A stretch of 64,000 bases of DNA, taken from assembly GCA_013339765.2 (NCBI GenBank), contig CM023457.1, forward strand, positions 75,713,819 to 75,777,818. Reading direction: 5' to 3'. A program made the translations under genes and the position numbers. The notes under the pieces are model-generated. The model saw nothing but the letters and a program-made list of their open reading frames with translations. It searched no databases and was not told the DNA's origin. Positions 1-10,110 of this stretch are shown here, one piece after another. Numbering within the stretch: position 1 is the stretch's first letter; each line of letters starts with the position of its first letter. The DNA is from Haemaphysalis longicornis. Its lineage: Eukaryota > Arthropoda > Arachnida > Ixodida > Ixodidae.

Positions 1-2255
1 AACTTGATGTTACTTTCGATGTACAGACGTAACGATGAAAATCGAACCCACAACTCCACGGGCACTTTTGACCACTGTCCTTATACAAAAAGTTATCGAG
101 TGCTCTACAATGTTTGTGATGTCGTAAGCCCTAAACGTGAGAGCTTGGTGTGCACGAAAGGTGTGCTTCAAGACACGGTACCTCTTATTTTCTTGCGGGG
201 TGCACCTTTTCTTCAAAACGTGTAACCATTGTGCCTGGCTGGTAACATATCAGATCACGCGACATTGTTCTCAGCTTTAAAATATCTTGCCCACATAAAC
301 TTTAATTGCACAAACAATTCCAGTTAGAATATTGCGCAATGTTGCTTTAAAAAAGGCTGCGTTATAATGCCGAACTCGTACCGCGGGATTTAGCCGCAAC
401 AGGGATAGGTACAAACCCTATCACCCGCACTAATTAAGGAGCGTTTGTTATCACTTCGCGTTTAGCAATCGTAGACTAGTGGACGTCTAAAGTCGCGCTG
501 AATGACTCGTTCAAGCAGTCACGACGCGGAAGGGTGACTTTACGACTCGCACAAAGCACGGGAATAGCAAACCTTGCCATAGACTACATAAGCTACTCAA
601 CGCACAAATTGCTTTGGCTTTGTAGTGCAGAAGCACTTCCATTCACGTAGCCCTTTTCAGGGCAGCAATGAAATTCGAGGTATAAACTAACAAACGAAGG
701 AAGAAACCTAACGCGACGAAGGCGGGCACCTTCGCCGGGCGAGCATCGAAATAGCGGGGTCATTAATAACGAACTTGGCGGGGCGGCGCTCTGAAAAGGA
801 ACAACAAACGGGGCTTGGCTGGTGAGCAAAGGAAATGTGCCGACGCAGCGCGCTTTCACAAAGGATCCGCCCGAACGTTCTTGAGAAACTTGCGCGCGCT
901 ACTCAGCGAGTAAGTGTCCGGCCGACGACCGACCGGCCCAGCGCCCAGATTCGCAAACTTCAAAAGCCCCAGCGGGTTGAACCCCTTCCAGATAAAGGAA
1001 AGCCTGTGCTGGGTTCCTTAACGTTAGCCCTACTCGTCTCGTCTTGCGATTATCTAACTCTACTATACCTCAACGTTTTCCCTACTTCCGCCGTTAGCAA
1101 GTGAACGAGCCAAGTCCGACTCTTAGCAGTGGTACTACGCCAGTGTAGAGGTCTTGTCGCCTAGAAGGTGTTGACCGTCTTCGAGACTTTGCGGACGCAT
1201 TATTACAGGCAGGAAAACAAGGCCTTCCCCTACTTTGTTTTCTTAACCACCCTTCTCGCCGCGCCATTGGCCACCTCACGCCCTACTTCGTGACGTTTTC
1301 TCGGCATCGGCCAATCGGGAAATAGTACTACAGTGCCAGCGCATCCGGGGAGATGACGCGGCGAGCCAGCACCGCATTGGTGCGAGGCGCTGCATGGAAC
1401 TGACCGGCGACCCAGATTCGAAGACGAGCGCGTGTGCCTTCTTCACTTGGCAAGCCTCCAAGAAGCCAAGACGCACGGTTCCCTTTGACGCGCGAGCCCG
1501 GCGGGAGCACAACCGTTGTCAAGAAGCTCGGAGCCAACTCAAGAGCAGCCCCCTTCCCTCTTCTCCCCCCTTCCTCTCCCTCTCTCGTTTTGAGCGCTTT
1601 ACTCACACTTTCTCTAATTTTCGGCTGTGTCGGAATGTCTTTCCCCGCGTCTTCTTCCGACCGCCAGGTCTCGCTGCCTGATGTCTTTGTGAAACAGATT
1701 TAGACTCGTGACAAAAAGCGTAAAGCTGCGCAAGCATTTGGGAGGAGCAAGAGTGAGCAGAAGTATGCCGTAGGGAAATCTTGCGCGGAGAAATCACGAA
1801 GCGAGGTTTGGCCAAGGAGGGGTTTGGCGCGTGCATTAATGAGGACCGACTGTTCCCGATAACAGCCCGCGATATTCGCGAGGGATGTGACGTTGCTTTC
1901 GTGCTCAAAGTGTTGGGAGTAGTTCAAAGGTGAGGAACATGCCGTACTTAATGTATCACGTTGTTGGCGTGGTGTGGCTGCTTTAACTCGCTCGATATCA
2001 GTGCGCGACGGCTCCAAGAACTGACCGGAGCGACGCATATCCAATCAAAACTGGAGGGGCGCGGGGGCAGCGCAAGGATTTCGCCCACACTTCTTTTCTG
2101 GTCTCAAATGCGAAAAATACCTGTGAACCGAGCACCTCCGGGCAAACTAAATCACAAAACTCAGATCTACGCAGTCGAACTGAAATGAGCGCTTTGTTGT
2201 AATACTGAACATCGCCAGACAGTCAGATCCGTTTCTTTTTAAGCAGCTGTGTAGT
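1..2255. other. Unassigned sequence, no gene recognised
   Basis: I see no conserved domain, no terminal inverted repeats and no tandem array here. Open frames are all about 115 codons or shorter, overlap on both strands and have no recognisable motif. Around 1490-1660 the plus strand is C/T-rich, which accounts for the proline/serine-rich frames there. Best read as non-coding or unrecognised old repeat; an isolated exon cannot be excluded by eye. Confidence 0.5.
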
Positions 2256-2513
2256 TGTGTATGCTGTATGTATGTATGCATGTATGCATACATTTGCATG
2301 CATGTATGCACCTCCCATGCATGCATGTATGTATGTATGTATGTATGTATGTATGTGTGTACGTACGTATGTATGTACGTATGTATGTATGTATGTATGT
2401 ATGTATGTATGTATGTATGTATGTATGTATGTATGTATGTATGTATGTATGTATGTACGTATGTACGTATGTATGTATGTATGTATGTGTACGTAAGTAA
2501 TTATCATGTATTA

Positions 2514-2544
<31 letters not shown>

Positions 2545-2616
2545 TGTATGTATGTATGTATGTATGTATGTATGTATGTATGTATGTATGTATGTATGTA
2601 TGTATGTATGTATGTA
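2256..2616. repeat. (ATGT)n microsatellite, two tracts
   Basis: Two long ATGT tetranucleotide tracts (about 2256-2492 and 2514-2616) are separated by a short TACGTAAGTAATTATCATG-type interruption. The first carries ATGC and ACGT variants, so it is older or less homogenised; the second is nearly pure. The Met-Tyr-Val-Cys frames on the plus strand and Thr-Tyr-Ile-His frames on the minus strand are translation artefacts of the repeat. The pure tract ends exactly where LINE coding similarity begins at about 2617. Confidence 0.95.
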
Positions 2617-2931
2617 TTTCTTGGAGTAACATTAGAGCGATTACTACCTTCCCCATGTCCGTCACCTCCGCGAACGCCTGCACCCATTTATGCCCATTTT
2701 CCAGATGTTGACAGAAAAAAAAACATGGGGCTGCTGAGTGCCTTCACTATTGCGACTTCATATAGCACTTTTTCTTCACTATTTAAACTTTATAAGACAC
2801 TTTTTCTTGGACTTCTGCGGTACAGCCTCCCAGCGCTAATTGGTCTGTCTAAGACGAACTTGCTAGAGAGTGCACAGAGTAAAGCTCTACGCATGTGGCT
2901 GGCCCTTCCAAGGGGCACAACCACGAATTAA
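2617..2931 (+). pseudogene. LINE reverse transcriptase C-terminal/thumb remnant
   Basis: The frame opens out of the ATGT microsatellite and then reads FLGVTLER, followed about 45 codons later by LYKTLFLGLLRYSLPAL and SKALRMWLALPRG. YLGV followed by a thumb with LY+LFLG-LRYSLP and an AL+-LGLPR stretch is the usual order after the YADD box in I-like tick LINEs. No palm motifs (FxD, YADD) precede it, because the insertion is 5'-truncated. The stop after GTTTN and the shift before the RNase H segment show it is inactive. Confidence 0.75.
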
Positions 2932-3110
2932 ACTCTCTGCGAAGCAAGATGCACGTCAGCCCAGACGCTCCAAATTTAAGGGTTCCTTCGCACCAGCCTC
3001 CGTCACGTAACCCGGTGTGCTGACCATCTGCTAGCACAGGTGTCTTCCTCTCATGTGCGGAGCCTCCTACCGGCAAACTTTAAACGCCCAAGCAAGCCTG
3101 CGTTTCGGCC

Positions 3111-3755
3111 ATGGAAGTCTGCACCGTGGGGTATATGCGTGACTATACCAGGTATAAGCAAAAATCATCTCTGTCTGAGCCAGCCTTGCGGTACTTCACG
3201 CTAAAGCCCATCAGCTCACCTTATCTTGGCCACGTTCAGGTATATACAGGCAGGTGCGCGACGTCTAACTCGTCAGCTATTGGAGTGTGGATTCGGTCGT
3301 TGAGACTAACTGTAAAAGAGAAACTCAGCCACAAGACGTCGTACACCTTCATTGAGTTAACTGCTATAAAGGCGGCACCTCTTTACATCACCAATAGTCC
3401 CACTCGGCAATGGGTGATCTTTGTCGACTTACGGCCTGCCTTACAAGAACTGATGAAGCCATCCCACCGCTGGAGCCAACTTGTGCGTGAGCTACACGCA
3501 TTGCACACACTTGCACTTCGAGACGAGCCCCGAACCTCGTTTCAGTGGCTGCCAAGTCATTCCGGCATCCAGGGGAACGTCGTCTCTGACGCAGCAGCGA
3601 AAGAGGCGCACAACCTGCTTGTGTCTGTTGGAATCCCGTATTCCAGCCAAGACGGAAGTACGGCCGTGAATGCACTGGGGTGGGAACTGCAGCCGTCAGC
3701 TTGGCAGACCCCTGTTAAGATGCCCTTGCCTCGGCATGCGATCGACTCTCAGTGA
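3111..3755 (+). pseudogene. LINE RNase H domain, first catalytic Asp lost
   Basis: A 214-codon open frame. Residues about 40-165 match an RNase H fold: the first strand reads VYTGRCATSNSSA where the family has V-TDGS, so the first catalytic aspartate is replaced. The glutamate helix (FIELTAIKAA), the second aspartate strand (VIFVDLRPALQ) and the final block (FQWLPSHSGIQGN followed by SDAAAKEAH) are present. RNase H removes the RNA strand during target-primed reverse transcription; losing one of four acidic residues should abolish activity. The frame begins downstream of the RT thumb remnant and upstream of the zinc knuckle, in LINE order. The ATG is not a meaningful start. Confidence 0.8.
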
Positions 3756-3844
3756 AAGTTCCAGTTTCCGCGAGGCCTATTAAAACAAACTGAGGGTGTC
3801 CGTCACCGACTACGCTTAAGCGCTGCCTTCACTCTCAGTTTTCG

Positions 3845-4070
3845 GTTTAAGGTAGGCTGGGACGGACTCGCCATTGTGCTCTGTGTGCTCTGCGAAAGAA
3901 GACATATACCGCATCTCTTGTGCTACTGCCCTCAGCATGCAACTCGACGCGAAACAGTGAAAAGAACTCTCGTGCGACTGCTACGCGGAAACTCTTTAGA
4001 GCTGCATCACTTTCTTGTGCGTTGCAAAATCACGCTGACGCGGCGCAAGACACAAAGGCTCTTTGTCTGA
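3845..4070 (+). pseudogene. LINE C-terminal zinc-knuckle remnant
   Basis: The frame around 3876-4070 contains CVLCERRHIPHLLCYC, which fits C-x2-C-x6-H-x4-C, followed by basic residues and a hydrophobic helix. I-like LINEs from ticks end in this way a short distance after RNase H. Codons upstream that should link it to RNase H are broken by shifts. It is the carboxyl end of the element whose tail is the (CT)n at 4332. Confidence 0.65.
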
Positions 4071-4326
4071 ATCGGGATCAGCCTTTTTTGTCTGAATCGG
4101 GATAAGTCGATGTTGTTTAACCCTGAGATCCTCAAATTTCTTTGTCTCCTAATGTTGTTAATTTTTTTCTAAGTGTTCCGAACTGATTTACGTTTATTCT
4201 ACTTCTTAATCATTGTTGCTACATACTTCTTCCCTCTTTCTTTTCTTTTTTTCGCCTCACTATGTTCACCCCTCCGTCTGAAGTAGCAAGTCCCACCGTT
4301 TGTGGGGCTTACCACTTCAGTGTTCA

Positions 4327-4331
<5 letters not shown>

Positions 4332-4385
<54 letters not shown>

Positions 4386-4394
4386 TCTCTCTCT
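4332..4394. repeat. (CT)n tail of the LINE
   Basis: About 30 TC units follow directly on an ATTAAA signal at the end of the LINE. Similar CT tracts end the LINE copies at 6.3 kb and 56.2 kb, so this is probably a tail created or extended at retrotransposition, not an independent microsatellite. Confidence 0.85.
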
Positions 4395-4973
4395 TTTTAC
4401 CGTCCTTGCAACGTCGTGCGCAATATGTCACTTTTCCCTGGCGGCCTGTAGAAAGCCAAGTGCGGCCGCCTACTTTGTATTCAACCCGACATCCGCATGC
4501 GCCGTATACCACCCTAACTCTAGCGGCACTCACAAGCGGTTAGGGTAAACAAACAGCAGATTCAAGCAAAACACTAACAAACAGTAAAACTACACTTCAA
4601 CAGTTCGAAGAGCCCTTGCGGGAGCACCCAAAAGTGAAACCTTTTTTTTCCCTACATGCGGCAAAAAACGGCACTGACAAGTTTGTCTTCGCTCTGAGAG
4701 CTTTTGCGCAATTCCGACGCGCACCGAAAGGTGGCGCAACACGGGCGTTGCTCTGTTCGCGAATATATCAGAAAAACAACCGGGCTTAGAGTAAAGACGC
4801 TGGTGTCACTGCTCTGTCCAGAGCAAGAACGGGCAAGCGTGCTTCAGAGAGATGGAAACGCTGACAGAACTGTAAGGGACGCCGCATGCTTGGAACCAGC
4901 GTGGAGGGGTATTGAGAAAATTTCGGAACGAATCACTGCAAACCTGCGCACGTAACCTCTTATCACAAAGATG
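4395..4973. other. Unassigned flank between LINE and foldback element
   Basis: No recognisable domain, repeat or RNA gene; short frames only. Confidence 0.5.
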
Positions 4974-5370
4974 TACAGCCTTTGTCAAAACTTTGTCGGC
5001 CACGGCGACCGTGGCCGGAGCAGGCGCGCGGTCAAGTAGGGGCGCTGTGGTTGCCGCTGTCGTCTTGTTGCGCGGCTAAGGCAGAGCGAGGGGAACTTTC
5101 GCACTTGCTTTCGTAGTGTGGCTGGCGCGACAAGTGCGGCGCGAAGTGCCTGCGCTGAAGCGAAGTGCCTGCTCTTGGAAACTGGCCCCGGGCTGCCTTT
5201 ATCCACACCTTTATCGCGCCAGCCACACTACGAAAGCAAGAGCGAAAGTTCCCCTCGCTCTCTTTAGCCTCGCAACCAGCCGACAGCGGCAACCACAGCG
5301 CCCCTACTTGACCGCGCGCCTGCTCCGGCCACGGTCGCCGTGGCCTACAAAGTTTTGACAAAGACTGTGC
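4974..5370. mobile_element. Foldback element with ~150 bp inverted arms
   Basis: The left arm (about 4974-5138) is repeated in inverted orientation as the right arm (about 5208-5370) around a central segment of about 70 bp. Both ends read CAG(C/T)CTTTGTCAAAACTTTG inward, followed by GGCCACGGCGACCGTGGCC, itself a palindrome. The arms encode the same shadow peptide on opposite strands, which is why similar frames appear twice. A target duplication is not obvious, so the superfamily is unresolved. A MITE-like or foldback DNA element is the best reading. Confidence 0.75.
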
Positions 5371-5470
5371 ACTGTTCACCTCCACCATGTGAAAAAGGGA
5401 CACAGAGACACGCATTTTTGTGTCTTGCCTTCCCATTATAGTTGCTAACGTATGATTAAACTGTGTCATT

Positions 5471-6040
5471 TACTATTATGGAAAATCTCTTTAATTCGGA
5501 ACTACAACGGGAACCATCAATTAGTTCGAATTAGACGGAGTTCCAATTAGCAGGCGGGCGCTATGAGCGGCCATTCGCACCGCGCTGCGTGGGCAGAACA
5601 CAAAAAAATCGTCTGGACTCCTCACCACGCGATACGACAAATGACTTTGGTGGCTAAGTAAGTGGAGCCCTGCATTGGCGACTGAAATGAATTGATCAGT
5701 CAGTTATACGCCAGAAACAATTGCTGAAATGCATTCATGTGAACCCCGGGCCTTAGTTCTGAAATATTTGAGGCTATTTATTTGTTATTTTGCGTCTTGC
5801 AGCAAATTTGGTTTGGTTCTGCACAACGATTGTACTCACTATGGGCTGACTTCTGTCTCCGAAGAGCGGTGTAAGCCAGGGCGCGATAGTTCGAAATATT
5901 CGTTGTGAATGCTGAAGGTTTCGAATTATCGGGACTTTTTCCCCGTTAAAATACACAGCGTTGTGTCGGGACCCGGACTTCAGTGCGAATTAACTGTAAG
6001 TTCGTATTACCCTAGTTGGAATTAATTAGCTTTTACTTGG
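5471..6040. mobile_element. Decayed pogo/Tigger-like element
   Basis: The left end reads AATCTCTTTAATTCGGA and the right end, reversed, reads AAGTAAAAGCTAATTAATTC, both degenerate forms of the CAGTAAAAGCTCGTTAATTC terminus seen intact at 39172. The interior shares blocks with that element, including TTCGAATTA followed by CGGAGTT (about 5528) and GATCAGTCAGTTA followed by ACGCCAGAAACAA (about 5695). It is therefore a second copy of the same family without later insertions. No transposase frame survives. TA target duplications cannot be read because the ends are mutated. Confidence 0.65.
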
Positions 6041-6259
6041 TGCGTAAGCAATAGATGGGTCGTTAAGCAAAGACTTTACCTTTCCTTCCGAAAGAAAGTT
6101 GACAGAAGCGCTAAAGGCTTCTAAAATCAAAACTGCGTCAAAAGTGCGTCCAACTTTCGCTTAAAGTACGTCCAATCCATCGTCAAGCATTCAAAGCCCC
6201 AAATCGCAAACGAAGAAAGAACCCATGAGATGATTTTTCGCGCGCTAGGTAAACCCATC

Positions 6260-6260
<1 letters not shown>

Positions 6261-6302
<42 letters not shown>
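6261..6302. repeat. (GA)n tract = (CT)n tail of the minus-strand LINE
   Basis: A GA dinucleotide tract sits immediately beyond the minus-strand AATAAA (plus positions 6311-6316) of the adjacent LINE, so on the element's own strand it is a (CT)n tail, as at 4332. Confidence 0.85.
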
Positions 6303-6304
<2 letters not shown>

Positions 6305-6663
6305 AGGCTCTTTATTGGAAAAGCAGAGAGGTTTGCCGGCATTTACAGTCGCCTACATGCTTCTCTGCTGTGGGTTGGGGATGGGGGAAGAAAAGGCCCA
6401 AGAAAGAGCTGGGCAGGAAAGAAAAAGAAAAAAAAAACTGTCGTGGACTTGGCGCGATAACGGACTTACATGCATATTTTTGTTCTGAGCTTGGGCCGCA
6501 TAATTTACAATTTTGAAATTAGACCAATTTCATCCAAATAAGAGAACAAACTGCGTAGAGCTTGGCGCTGCTTCGAGGGACGAATCCATGGTCCTAAAAT
6601 AATCCTGAAAGTAATTGGTACCTGTTCTAGACGTTCAATGTTTTCAAGGAAGTGGGATCTCGG

Positions 6664-7410
6664 TTACATGTAGGCCGCACATTCTAATAAAATGTGTTCA
6701 ATTGTTTCGACACAAGCACAATTATCACAGTGCGGATTTGGCGTCGCTCCAAGGCGAAATAGGTAGCTATTTGTGTATGCACAGTTCAGCCGTAGACGAT
6801 GGTACAACGTTTCCAGGTTACGAGGAAGCTGTCTCGGGAGTCTCGACTTTAATTCTGGGTCAATAGTGTGCAAAAAGCAGCGAGTATCTTGTAAGTTGCT
6901 CCATAGACGGCTTCTTTCAGTCACCGCAAAGTGGTGAGCCATGGCAGAAGCTTCTGTTTTCGTGAAATACACCTTGCGGTATTTCCGGTAAAGAAGGCCT
7001 TTACGGGCCGCTTCGTCGGCTTTTTGGTTACCTTTGATGCCGCTGTGTCCAGGTATCCACTGCAATTTAATGTTGTGTCCAGCAGACCAGGCAAGATGGT
7101 GAAGGTATGAGATATCACAGGCTGCGATTTGGTGGGGGGAAAATCTACTTCTTCCTAGATAGAATTTGCAGGAGCTGCCTTGGAGTCCGTGAAGATGCTC
7201 CATTGGTGCGGCTACATGGCACAGATGTAAATGATTGCCTCCTTCAGAGCATAGAGCTCATCCGCTGTCGGAAGATGTTTAGTAGCTCCAGACGAATGAA
7301 AGCATTTCCACCACGTTTGTGGTATTATAGACCAGAAGAAGAGCTTTGCATGGTTGATGAACCATCGGTGAATATGAATGTTCTTGCTGAATGCCCTCTA
7401 TACATGTAGT
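6664..7410 (-). pseudogene. LINE RNase H and C-terminal zinc knuckle
   Basis: Across one or two shifts the minus strand reads IFTDGSS (near 7365, first catalytic Asp), ADELYALKEA (near 7250, catalytic Glu) and then an open frame of 179 codons (7203-6664) with LQWIPGHSGIKGN and KADEAARKG (final His and Asp). That frame continues into LYHRLRLNCAYTN and the knuckle CDNCACVETIEHILLEC (C-x2-C-x7-H-x4-C), and ends near the end of the 3' coding region. The RNase H family order is intact; the frame is interrupted between the first Asp and the central part by a shift and a stop. The ATG at 7203 is not the biological start. Confidence 0.83.
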
Positions 7411-7746
7411 CTAAAACAGTGTGGAGGATTTGTGACTGAGGCATAGTCTTTTTGCGGCCGATTCCTGGGATACCCCATTCAATTTAGTAAGGGAAGCAAG
7501 GTTCCATCGGAGGGAAATGCTGGCGGCATTATTGTGAGGGCTGGGTTGAACAGCAGTGGTATGCTATGAATGGTCTAGGGCGAATCCGGAGCTGCTGCAC
7601 TTGGAGGGGACACGACTTAGGAAATGATTTCTTGCGTGTAGACGATGCCTCAAGTGCACTCGAAGGGTCTCCTGTTGTATAATCACTTCAAAAGGCAAAC
7701 AACGTGCCTCTGCCACGGTTCCAACGCTTGAAGATCTTTTCAGAAG

Positions 7747-8640
7747 TCAAGGACAGGTGCGTAGGTTGTTGTTTCTTGCCGCCTCAAGGCTTTTCTTCCT
7801 TGCCTCAGATATTTTATGCAGGATAGAAAGGCTGTAACGCAGCACTCCATCCACATAGCTCTTGTGCAGCATAACCATTGAATAGCAATCACTGCCACAG
7901 CGCAGACCTGCAAGACATTTAAAAACCTGAGCGGCCGAAGAAATGCGGCTCCGTATCCGTTTGACTTCGGGTGACCAGGTCAAGTTGCGGTCTATTAAAA
8001 CTCCTAGAAATTTTTAACTCGTGCATACGAAAGTATGCGCCCGCCCAGTATCAATGGATAGCGATCCATATTTTTTCGTGTGAAGGCCATGGCCACGCTC
8101 TTATCTGGAGAAAGATGAAGGCCGCGGGCTACGAGGTAGTTAGAAATGTTGTACAGGGATCTCTGTAATCTCTGATGTGTGCATCGTCGTGAACGAGAAG
8201 CACACCCACACAGATATCATCTGCGTACAGCGGATCTTTACTGCACGTGGAAGGATTCTTTTGAGTGAAATGAGGGTCAGGTTGAACAGCAACGGACTTA
8301 GTACGGCACCTTGTGGTACACCTTTTCCACGGCGTAATGTGAAGTTGAGCCTTCCGGAGTGGTCATGAAAAAGTGTCGTCCATCAAGGTAGTCCGCTATC
8401 CATGCGTATAACTTGCCCCCAAAGCCATGATCTTCAAGAGCGGCAAGAATTGCTGTGTGGAGGACCGAATCAAACGCGGCCTTTATGTCCAGGAAAATTG
8501 CGGTTGGTGTGCATCCAGAACTAAGTATTCTTCGAGTGAGGACACTAGAGCATTGTCTATCGCTGATCTGTTCTGACAAAAACCATTCATTTCCTGGGGA
8601 TAAGCCTTCGTGCTCTCGAGAAACCATGTCATCCTGGTAG
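7747..8640 (-). pseudogene. LINE reverse transcriptase, near-complete motifs, frameshifted
   Basis: Minus-strand motifs in order: MNGFCQNRSAIDNALVSSLE (fingers, about 8530-8590), FLDIKAAFDSV with the motif A aspartate (about 8480), GVPQGAVLSPLLFN (about 8300-8330), YADDIC, the catalytic motif C (plus 8211-8231), and a thumb with HKSYVDGVLRYSLSIL (about 7830-7870). These lie in at least three frames, so the gene is broken. Both catalytic Asp pairs are still visible. It supplied RNA-templated DNA synthesis primed at the target site. The 5' end stops near 8640 without endonuclease. Confidence 0.85.
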
Positions 8641-8649
8641 ACCCATCTG

Positions 8650-10110
8650 TAAACGATCTAATGAATACTGATACGTGGTTTATAGATAAAGTATACTATT
8701 GACTCCTCTTCATGATCAGTGAGTGTATTGTCTTATCTAGACCGTTCCTTTTCCGCGATTGTCAAGTAACCGCTTTGACACAATGGAAGCCCGTGTGTCC
8801 AGAGATCTTATCAGAGCTTTTCGGTCGACCAACCGGTCTACGGGGAAATGCATCAGTTTTTCGACAGGATGCCATCGGTCTCACTAGGAAAGCTTTCGCT
8901 TTAAAAATGTGACCTTGTGTTGGCGTCGGAAGCCAAGCAGGCTTCGCACGGGACTGCGAATCGTTTCATAGTAGAAGCTTCGCATTAGTAAGACAACAAG
9001 TAAACAACTGCGCTAGCAGGCAACTCCTGCGCCCGCGTAGAGCCACGTGGAGTGCAGCTGTGGCTTTGAGTGCTGTGTTCAGTGGCATCGACACGTCACA
9101 TCAGGCACGCACACCGACGACCTCACGCAGCGGCGCAACAGTCACCTTTACTCACAGCGCAAAACAAACACCGCGGCGTTGAATTGGAGATACTGCTTTC
9201 GCGTCGACAATTTATAAGTGCTTGGGTTCCCTCGGAGTGTTATCGCGACGTGCTTGTGAATTGGGATTCAGCCTACTGCTTAGATGACTAAGGCAATGAA
9301 ACTTGGCCGGGAGAAACATTTATCTGAGCGGGGCATACCTGCTGCAATTTGTTTAACGAAGTCGGCGTCGGATTACCTTTTACGTAAACACTCTTTCGGA
9401 ACACCATGGCGACCACTGGGTAGGCTAATTGCCACCGTCGTGTAACTCGTTTTTAAAATCATCGATTGGGAATTATCTGCTGCAGTAACGCTACACATCA
9501 AACCCGGGTCCGTAATGGAGTCGTCCAACGGTCAAGAGTCAAATGGAGTGTAATTTGTTCTTTGGTGCGAGAACTACGGTTTCCTGTGAAGCCTGGAGGG
9601 GACAATAATTCCGTAAGGCTATCCAAACTGCACGTGGGAGTTAATAAGCAGTCAAATACGTGGCAGTCGCCACTGTTGTTTTGAAAACGTGTACTAGCGG
9701 CAACATGTGGTATAGTGCGCTCTAGAATGCATTAGGAAGTTCTCAGCCGTATTCTGGGCAGTTATACCTGTTTGGAAGAATGCCAGCCACTGGCATCACT
9801 GACTTGGCTACACCCGTCGGACTTTGGAGTTAACATCCACCGCCTCCGTAAACCTTGCAAGGGGTCTCCTACGTAGCCACATGGACGCAGTCAGTGGGTG
9901 GTGAAAACATTTATTTCACGCAGAAAAAAAAAAGAAAAATAGCATCAGCCATTCCGCTGTGCGAACGTGGACGATTGGGGAAACTTTCCAGCCCACGACG
10001 TAGAGGTGAGACAGAATTAACATGAACCGTATGCGCCAATTTAATTTCTCTTAAGCCGCGACGGTGACCTTTTCTAATAAAGACACGTACGTACGTACGT
10101 ACACGCACAC
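8650..10110. other. Unassigned sequence
   Basis: No recognisable coding domain or terminal repeats. A short GTAC-rich run lies at about 10086-10102 next to CA-rich sequence. Open frames are under 75 codons and unremarkable. Confidence 0.5.

Larger units (their letters stand above)
2617..4394 (+). mobile_element. 5'-truncated I-like non-LTR retrotransposon
   Basis: In order along the plus strand this stretch carries the end of a reverse transcriptase with its thumb (about 2617-2931), an RNase H domain (about 3230-3620), a C-terminal zinc knuckle (about 3876-3950), a 3' UTR, an ATTAAA signal at about 4326-4331 and a (CT)n tail. RT plus RNase H plus terminal CCHC is the architecture of I-group LINEs common in ticks. 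Endonuclease, fingers and palm are missing, and the 5' break abuts the ATGT microsatellite. The frame shifts between segments, so the copy is dead. No clear target-site duplication was found. Family assignment is inferred from architecture and remembered tick LINEs. Confidence 0.82.
6261..8640 (-). mobile_element. 5'-truncated I-like LINE, minus strand
   Basis: Read on the minus strand from 8640 down, the segment carries RT fingers, motif A, the GVPQGAVLSP box, YADD, the thumb, RNase H and a CCHC knuckle, then AATAAA and a (CT)n tail. This is the longest LINE copy here, about 2.4 kb. The endonuclease ORF is missing. Several frameshifts split the polyprotein, so it is not active as it stands, although most catalytic motifs are legible, implying moderate age. 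It is a relative of, but not identical to, the LINE at 2.6-4.4 kb. Confidence 0.85.

Noticed and set aside
2255..2500. Met-Tyr-Val-Cys frames on the plus strand and His-Thr-Tyr-Ile frames on the minus strand
   Set aside because: Pure translation of the ATGT microsatellite.
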